This document shows, piece after piece, positions 58,200 through 64,000 of a stretch of DNA of 64,000 nt (positions are counted from its first letter, which is position 1; the number at the start of each line of letters is the position of its first letter). The position numbers and the translations under genes are program-made. Under the pieces are notes generated by a model, which made no database searches, had not been told where the DNA came from, and saw only the letters and a program-made list of their open reading frames with translations. This stretch comes from Calliopum simillimum (Eukaryota > Arthropoda > Insecta > Diptera > Lauxaniidae), in the NCBI GenBank assembly GCA_951812925.1, contig OX638372.1, positions 86,139,058-86,203,057 of the forward strand, given 5' to 3'.

Positions 58200-58924
58200 T
58201 ATTTTATAGTTTCCTAGCACGCCGCAAGAGTGGAGAGTCATAGCCGAAGAATTTGAAAATAAATGGCAATTTCCATTATGCCTTGGATCAATAGATGGAA
58301 AACATATCAATTTTTGTGCTTCTAAATCTGACGGTACATACTACTATAATTATAAAGGCACGAGTAGCATCGTTCTATTAGCTCTTACGAATGCCAACTG
58401 TTGGCGCAAATGGATGAACAAATGATAGCGGAGTGTTAAGGAACTTGTCGTTGCAAACACTTTTAAATAATACCGATGATAATTTTCCACCCGACCAAAT
58501 AATTGGACATAATCGGTTATTGCCACACGTCATCATAGGCGATAGTGCTTTTGCTCTAGAAAAGCACATCTTAAAACCATTTCCACATCAAACAAATTTA
58601 GTGAAAAGGCAAGTTTTCAACAAAAGACTTTCTAGAGCGCAGCAAGCAGTTGAACGCTCTTTTGGTATTCTTTCGGCTAGGTTTAGAATACTTCTAAAGA
58701 CAATAAACCTCCGAAGTGTGGAAAACATTGAAGCTATAGTACGAGCATGCTGTGTACTACACAATTATCTCATGGACAGCTCTTTGCAGTACGCAGATGT
58801 TACTTGCTCAGCAGTTGAGCAATCTCCTCGCGGAACTAAAAGTCAGTGTTCATCGTTTGAACAAATTCGCAGCCAATTTATTGATTATTTTAATGAAGAA
58901 GGGAAACTGGATTGGGTTAATTAA
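58200..58924 (+). pseudogene. PIF/Harbinger transposase, second copy
   Basis: The frame reads FPSTPQEWRVIAEEFENKWQ, FPLCLGSIDGKHINFCASKS (first DDE aspartate in IDGKH), YYYNYKGTSSIVLLALTNAN. A small deletion and frame change follow near 58395, with a TGA in place of the arginine of a VGANG-x-TNDSGVLRNL block. It then continues NRLLPHVIIGDSAFALEKHI (second aspartate), FNKRLSRAQQAVERSFGILS (the glutamate) to the stop after LDWVN. The catalytic triad positions are all present. Only the one deletion and the one stop break it. The 5' part is absent. It belongs to a different Harbinger lineage from the 51916 copy. Confidence 0.85.
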
Positions 58925-59017
58925 AATATCAATGGCAATAAGGAAAAACTGCTTAAGTCGATATTCGATAAAAAAAAGCAAAGCAACATAAATTCTATAC
59001 ATGTAAAACAAAATTTA

Positions 59018-59241
59018 AACTGCTTTGCTTTTTAATCAAAAATTGTGTCTGAATTTGTACCAGTGTTTAAAATTTTATGAACAATATTTATTTGTAAAAA
59101 AAATTGCATTTGTTTTGAAGTTTTATGTATCAAAAATACTATTGCTTTCTTCTTTCGCATCATGATACTCATTCTCAATAATTCTGTGGCAGGAAGGAAA
59201 TACTGCTTAAGTCGATTTTTGATTAGAAAGCAAAGCAGTCA
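59018..59241. repeat. Short inverted repeat next to Harbinger 2
   Basis: ACTGCTTTGCTTTTTAATC at the left is mirrored by GATTAGAAAGCAAAGCAGT at the right. A related GCTTAAGTCGAT...AAGCAAAGCA string lies at 58950-58985. These may be ends of the Harbinger element or of a MITE derived from it. Confidence 0.5.
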
Positions 59242-59329
59242 CTGGCGGGAACCTCTTAGCAAAAAATTTACTTTGAGTTTTATATAAAATTCTATTTTTT
59301 ACACGTATGCATACATATTTTTTGAATAA

Positions 59330-60170
59330 AAATGGTAAGTTAGCATACTAATCCGCGGTAGTGTGATATTTGACGAAACATCTAACGCATAAATCTACAT
59401 TGCATCTTATGCACCTGTTTCAGAATTGGTTTTTGCACGGTCTATATTTACATCTACTTACGTCGATCACATTCACCAACGTAATGAGCGATTCCATCAA
59501 AACGTGAATTTTGATCTATTCGATTAGTTCCTTCCATATATTTATTATATGGTTCGACTGCCTTTAGACTTTCGACCAATATAGCTTTCATTCTGTTCTA
59601 CAAAAGAGCGTAGCTATCTATTTTAGATCTCTTCCATGTGAAGTAGAAGCAACTAAAACGCAATTATTATCATTCCACTTTACAATGGCGACATCAAATT
59701 CCTTGTTTTCTGGGGTTCCAGTTAATAAATTATCGAAGTAAAAGTGGAATAGGAGGGCACGAATGTCGTCAGGAAGGGCTTTAATCATTTGTAATAGAGC
59801 TGCCACAAGTTGAATACAACAATACTTTCCTCGGTAAATACCAAAGGACACCAAATACCCTCCAAGAGTGTTCAGAAACCATGCAATGTATCTAAATCGA
59901 AGAAGTTTGGTTCGAATAAACTGTTTGCATGAAAGCAGTCTGAAATACGGTGTCATGGACTCATCAAATGATGCTCAGGGTGAAAGGGATCAATGTGTTT
60001 TTTCAGTGTAAAGTGAATAAAACGGCTCATTTGATTGAAACTATTACGAGACATGCCAGCAAAAATCATGGCTTTAATGATCCAATAATCTTCACGATTA
60101 ACTACAAGCATTGTAACCAAAGATAAGCATAATTCCAATAGTTAGATGCATCCACAATCATTTACAGCAC
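59330..60170 (-). pseudogene. piggyBac transposase remnant, second lineage
   Basis: The minus strand reads ELCLSLVTMLVVNREDYWII, FNQMSRFIHFTLKKHIDPFH, then FHFYFDNLLTGTPENK (the family D-N-F/L-T block) and EFDVAIVKWNDNNCVLVAST. After a break, VEPYNKYMEGTNRIDQNSRF (the M-G-x-D-x-x-DQ block with aspartate positions partly altered) and a C-terminal zinc domain (CKYRPCKNQF, RCIRCNVDLCVRCFVKYH). Order and motifs match DDE_Tnp_1_7 transposases. Stops and frameshifts are present, including a stop inside the zinc domain. It is less deleted but more fragmented than the copy at 27780. Confidence 0.8.
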
Positions 60171-60762
60171 ATCTTCATAAAAAAAAGGCTCGAAAAATTC
60201 ATATGACACCCAGGCCCATTAACACGGGGTGGGTTTTTTGGGGTTCAAACCCCCCAGGTAGATATTTTCCCCATATAAATTATTTATGAATTGAATTATT
60301 GAAATAAATAGAAATTAATCTACCTCTAAACTTAACATAAGCGGTTCCCGCCAGTGATGCCATATGGCACACTTAAAATATATTCAGGCCTATCACTTAG
60401 TTAGGAACAAATTATGGAAAAATATAAATGCACTTTAGAAACTACCGCATTACTCTTCAATTTGGCATTATTACTTTTTTCAATATCGAAATACAAATAA
60501 ATAATTTTTTGCAACTCGCCGACGTCTCGATGCCATAATCGATTTTTTTCGAATAATTTTTCAATGATCACTTCCTCTCCGCTCACGCTTGAAAAGTTGA
60601 TGGAATATTTACGCGTGGAATGCATCAAATGATAGATCAAACATTTCTACGCACATAAAAAACAACAAGCCTGCGCGAAAAAGTTACAAAATGATTTTGG
60701 TGTACATTCGGGTAATGCGTTTTAACTGTGCCGTATGGCATCGCTGGCGGGGAATGGGTTAA
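60171..60762 (-). mobile_element. Right terminal region of the second piggyBac element
   Basis: On the minus strand the end reads TTAACCCATTCCCCGCCAGC (TTAA at 60759-60762), the same TTAACCCATT start as the 27480 element. GCCAGCGATGCCATACGGCA is repeated as GCCAGTGATGCCATATGGCA near 60349. Just outside, AGCAGTTTTTCCTTCCTAGC is mirrored near 59190-59210, so the host site was itself in an inverted repeat. The left TTAACCC end is not seen. Confidence 0.6.
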
Positions 60763-60789
60763 GCAGTTTTTCCTTCCTAGCACAGAATT

Positions 60790-62160
60790 TATGAATAATT
60801 GTCGGTAAAATAAAGCTGAATCAATAACTTTTTTTTTATATTTTTATTGAAAATTCTTAATTCACGAAATATCGATTCACGATTTTGTGCTTGATTCACC
60901 CTTATTTTAATCACTGATTTGTACTGTAAATCTACTATAATATATGATATGTGTACATAAGTACATCAATACAAATGATACTTTGAGTTTATATTCGTTA
61001 ACTGACCGATTTAGATGAAATTTTTACATTACATAACTGCCGTAAAAAAATATATAAAGCCGCAACTTAAGTTACGGCCTTTTTAACTTTATTTCCCCAT
61101 CGGATTAAGCAATTTTTTATCTATATTTTAGTCCAATCGCCAATTTTTTACGTTTTCCACTTCTCTTGTAAATTGCAAATAAAGAAATGTTAACATTACA
61201 CCCTGTTTTCATATTTTTCATAATTAAAATCATAAAAGGCAGTAACTCCATACAAAAAAGATGAAAAATTAAATTGATTTTTTAAGAAAGAGAAGTTACT
61301 GCCTCTTCTGAATAAAAGTAAAATTTCGATTTTCTCAAAACTATGAAAAACGAGTTGCGTCTTTTTATAATTTTACGGCAGATCACTGTCGAAAACATTT
61401 TTTTTTTTCCAAAATAGGGCTTCAGGAATTAATTGCAACAACAACAAGCGGAGAAAATGTCTAGTTTCGAAGATATAGCCAACGGAAGATCGGGATCTAT
61501 CTTTTATGAAAACCGGTATAAGATCGCAATCCCTTGATAGATTTTAATAATATTGGTGTCATGATAAATTTTAATTGCCCACGCGTTAAATCCGAATCAT
61601 TGTTTTCGAGATATGGCGAATTTTCGAAAATTTTTACCAGTCTTTTTGTTTTTAAAGCACTATTTTTCAAATAAAATCTTATCAACAAAAACGGCTGGAT
61701 TGATTTCCAAAATATGGGTGACATATGAAATGTAATTTAATAAGCTACAATATTGACCCCAAAATTTTTGAAATCTGGCTCGTAGCTTTCGAGATATTAC
61801 GACTTTTCTGAAATTTGGACCGATTTTTATGTTCCACAGTAATTTTGCTTAAGAGTAGGGTTAAGTGGGCGGCCTGTAGCCGCAGCTCAGTATTTAAAAC
61901 TCCCAAAAATCCAATACCGGCTTCGCGAGGGCCTTCGGTCTCGGAATAATATATCCAACACCTAGTTTGCTAGCCAAATTCCAAATTGCCGTTGTTGTTG
62001 TTCATGAAAATTTCTTTCGTTTACATTTTGTTTTCCTATAAAAAATGTGCTTATGAAGGAAATGAGGTATAAATTGCATATCAGATAAAAAGAAATTGAA
62101 TAGGCTTCCATAATTTGTTACAAAAACTATAGGTTAATTAGAGATTTTTTTTTTTTTTGA
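60790..62160. other. AT-rich stretch, no gene seen
   Basis: No domain-bearing frame is present. A small hairpin (AAGTTACGGC / GCCGCAACTT) lies near 61057-61077. A moderately GC stretch at 61860-61960 shows no coding signal. Confidence 0.4.
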
Positions 62161-62171
62161 AAAAAAAAAAA

Positions 62172-62790
62172 TGTATGTGTGTATGTATTCTCCTTTAACT
62201 CCTAGGAGGAGCATAGGGCCAATATGAAATCTCTCCATTTGTCACGATCCCTTGCGATGACTTTAATCTCTTGCCACGATTTTCCCGATTCTTGGATTTC
62301 CTTTTCCAACGACCTTTTCCAGTTGGTTTTGAGTCTACCACGTCCTCTACTGCCTTGTGGATTCCACTCAAGGGCCTGGCGACAAACTTCGCTGTGTGGT
62401 TTCCGGAGAGTGTGACCAATCCATCCCCATTTGCGCAGCTTGACCTCGATTGCTATAGCCCTCTGATTGCATTTTTGATGTAGCTCGGCATTTGATATTG
62501 TGCGAGGCCACCAAACCTTTAATATTCGCCTTAAGCATTTGTTGACGAATACTTGCAGCTTGTTCGTTAGTTGTTCAGTAACAAGCCACGTTTCGCACCC
62601 ATATAACAAAACAGACTTCACATTCGAATCAAAAATGCGCACTCTCATTTTGGTGGATATAACGGATGAAGACCAAATTTTTTTCAGTTGATATAGCTTT
62701 TGCTATTCTTGAGTTGATATCCTCTTTTGCTCCACCATCCATGGAGATAATGCTGCCTAAAATTTTGAGAAACCATATTGGTTCCAGTTA
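62172..62790 (-). pseudogene. RTE-type LINE, reverse transcriptase C-terminus and 3' tail
   Basis: The frame 62648-62202 reads MRVRIFDSNVKSVLLYGCET, LQVFVNKCLRRILKVWWPRT, LRKWGWIGHTLRKPHSEVCR, WNPQGSRGRGRLKTNW to a stop after FILALCSS. This is the C-terminal block of RTE-like LINEs (inference as to clade). After a frameshift near 62660 the upstream reading continues as LGSIISMDGGAKEDINSRIA. The stop lies about 30 bp before a (TACA)n tail. The same tail, cut short, occurs at 15663, 40853 and 63343, so this family shaped several sites in the window. Confidence 0.8.
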
Positions 62791-62799
62791 TAGGAGAAT

Positions 62800-63060
62800 C
62801 ATTCCTCACTATGCATGTTTCTTGCACCTCCAAATCTGATGTGCATGCTACCGAGACAGGTGGATTAACCATACTCTGGTGGGTACCACTTGGAGAGTTA
62901 TTTTCCATCGTTTTTCGATCCATGCTTCATTAGTATAATCTTCTCGGCAACGCCCCACGCAGTAAGTTATAAGCTTAAAGCTGGATCCGGCAAGCGCTGC
63001 AAATATAGTGGCCAAATTCACTTTTAATTTCAGCCGCCCAATCTGGAACAAACGCTGACC
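62800..63060 (-). other. Unassigned stretch upstream of the RTE fragment
   Basis: Minus frames such as GRCREDYTNEAWIEKRWK hint at coding DNA but match no family I can name. It may be scrambled LINE sequence. Confidence 0.3.
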
Positions 63061-63300
63061 TGGGAGCCGCCCACTCTGGGTCAGACGCCTCAGGATTTTG
63101 ACAAGATGCTTGTTTTAAGGCGGCATCGACTCGCCTTGTCAGTGCTAGTTACGGGCATTGTGGGTTTTCTTTCAAGGCGCAACGCTGTCCAACGCTACGC
63201 CCTTCCACACCCTGGCTGGTCACCCGCTTTTAGTCGCCTCTTACGACAGGCACGCTTACCTCGGGCATATTCTGACCCCTTACCCGCAGGGGTAAAATAG
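63061..63300 (-). repeat. Dispersed repeat with GTAAGAGGCGACTAAAAG core
   Basis: The minus strand reads CCCCTGCGGGTAAGGGG, TCAGAATATGCCCGAGG, CTGTCGTAAGAGGCGACTAA and GGGTGACCAGCC. The first part is nearly the same as 511-538 at the left edge of the array. The GC content exceeds that of the surroundings. I recall strings like this as repeats in many animal genomes but cannot name the family. Confidence 0.5.
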
Positions 63301-63328
63301 TGCAGTGTAGGGTATATAATGTTTGGAC
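63301..63328. repeat. Helentron-like 3' end remnant
   Basis: TGCAGTGTAGGGTATATAAT, followed by a GG(A)CAGGCCAAA string and, after the LINE tail, TAATACCCTCACTA, resembles the end GCAGTGTAGGGTAT...GGCCAGGCC...CACCCTTACTAG of that family. Confidence 0.5.
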
Positions 63329-63342
63329 AGGCCAAAGGTAAT

Positions 63343-63389
63343 GTATGTATGTATTCTCCTTTAACTCCTAGGAGGAGCATGGGGCCAAT
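63343..63389 (-). mobile_element. 47-nt LINE tail with 14-bp target duplication
   Basis: It is flanked by AGGCCAAAGGTAAT at 63329-63342 and 63390-63403. The insert is the same GTATGTATGTATTCTCC...GGCCAAT tail as at 15663. It landed in a Helentron-like remnant. Confidence 0.9.
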
Positions 63390-63480
63390 AGGCCAAAGGT
63401 AATACCCTCACTATTTTTATTTTTTCACTTACCATTGCCGCGGAAGACGACGACGACGATGACAAAAAATTGGTCAATGT

Positions 63481-64000
63481 TCAAAAAAGTTCAATAAAAT
63501 GATCTCGTATATTAAAAATTTCAGCATATTTTTCTGACTGATGCTGAGCAGATGATGCAGATGCCGCATCAATTAGCCTCCCCAAAATATTTTGAATAAT
63601 TTTCGGAATTTCGGAATCATCAGCAGCTGAAGCAACTGGCGCATCAACTGCCGCATCAACTGCCAAATAAACTGCCGCATCAACTGCTGCATCAACTGTT
63701 GGCGGCGGTGCGGTTTGATTCAAATTACTTTCAGATGACCGTTTACTTTCCAAGTCATTATTTTGCCTTTGATTGCTCAGCTTTCTTTGACGTTTAAGTT
63801 TTTTTTTCCGCCTTTTTCTGCTGTTTAGTTCGCATCAATATCAGCAGTTCATTTGTAAGTTTCAGCTGCTGCTGTTGTTGCTGCTGCTGCTGTTGTTGCA
63901 GCTGCTGCTGTTGTTGCGGCTGCTGCTGTTTTTGCGGCTGCTACTGTTTTTGCGGCTGCTGCTGTTTTTGCAGCTGCTGTTGTTGTTGCTGCTGCTGTAG
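63481..64000 (-). CDS. Polyglutamine and alanine-rich protein, 3' part, runs off the window
   Basis: The minus strand enters from the right edge with glutamine repeats (CAG/CAA, 63857-64000), then LKLTNELLILMRTKQQKKAE. A frame change at a 9-A run near 63805 is followed by KLKRQRKLSNQRQNNDLESK. An alanine/valine/aspartate repeat follows (VDAAVDAAVYLAVDAAVDAP), then IPKIIQNILGRLIDAASASS and the end IFNIRDHFIELF. A TAG interrupts the glutamine tract near 63942. The basic stretch suggests nuclear localisation. The family is not recognised. It may be a host gene or a transposon-borne DNA-binding protein. Two breaks in simple sequence could be decay or assembly error. Confidence 0.5.

Noticed and set aside
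63106..63300. Plus frame ending SRLLRQARLPRAYSDPLPAG
   Set aside because: It falls on a GC-rich dispersed repeat also seen at the array edge, so it is not evidence of a protein.
1..64000. tRNA, rRNA or bacterial operon features
   Set aside because: No cloverleaf, rRNA core string or ribosome-binding-site-led gene cluster was seen. All supported coding pieces are eukaryotic.

Overview
This is repeat-dense, AT-rich eukaryotic DNA with very short introns, gene fragments and many transposable elements (TEs). The TE mix (piggyBac, P-element, PIF/Harbinger, Helitron, a DINE-1-like Helentron derivative, a Transib-like end pair, Penelope, non-LTR retrotransposons) points to an insect, most likely a fly. 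The exact species cannot be read from the sequence. I see no intact host gene, no rRNA or tRNA, and no prokaryotic feature. Nearly every open frame is a TE remnant or a low-complexity by-product.

Region 1 (528-24345) is a direct tandem array: four full copies and one partial copy of a unit whose insertion-free length is 4480 bp. The unit carries a minus-strand gene for a MADF-domain protein. Its middle exon lies in one unit and its last exon in the next unit to the left, so the unit boundary falls inside an intron. Every unit also contains two older non-coding DNA transposons (TTA-flanked Harbinger-like, TA-flanked mariner-like) and a long hairpin. Younger insertions mark single copies: a Penelope fragment in unit 1, a Helentron-like element at one site in unit 1 and at another site in units 2 and 3, a 45-nt LINE tail in unit 3, and a Transib-like element in unit 5. 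The unit length differences are explained by these insertions to within a few bases. All gene copies look pseudogenised.

Region 2 (24346-26164) holds a kelch-repeat gene fragment between sequences related to the array unit.

Region 3 (26165-40170) is one minus-strand non-LTR retrotransposon split by a 9.9-kb hAT-like insertion and by a 1.5-kb palindromic mariner-like insertion. The 9.9-kb block itself contains a TTAA-bounded piggyBac deletion derivative, a Helitron, a 1.1-kb palindrome and a TA-flanked MITE.

Region 4 (40171-49015) has a degraded P-element/THAP9-type transposase, two low-complexity tandem repeat fields, a Helentron-like copy and a 1.6-kb foldback element.

Region 5 (49016-60800) has two PIF/Harbinger elements, each with a transposase gene plus a DNA-binding partner gene. 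The first transposase has two 60-nt introns and one in-frame stop. There is also a possible hAT shell holding another terminal-inverted-repeat element and a second Helitron, and a second piggyBac remnant.

Region 6 (60801-64000) ends with an RTE-type LINE 3' end, a short LINE tail with a 14-bp target duplication, and a polyglutamine gene on the minus strand that runs out of the window.
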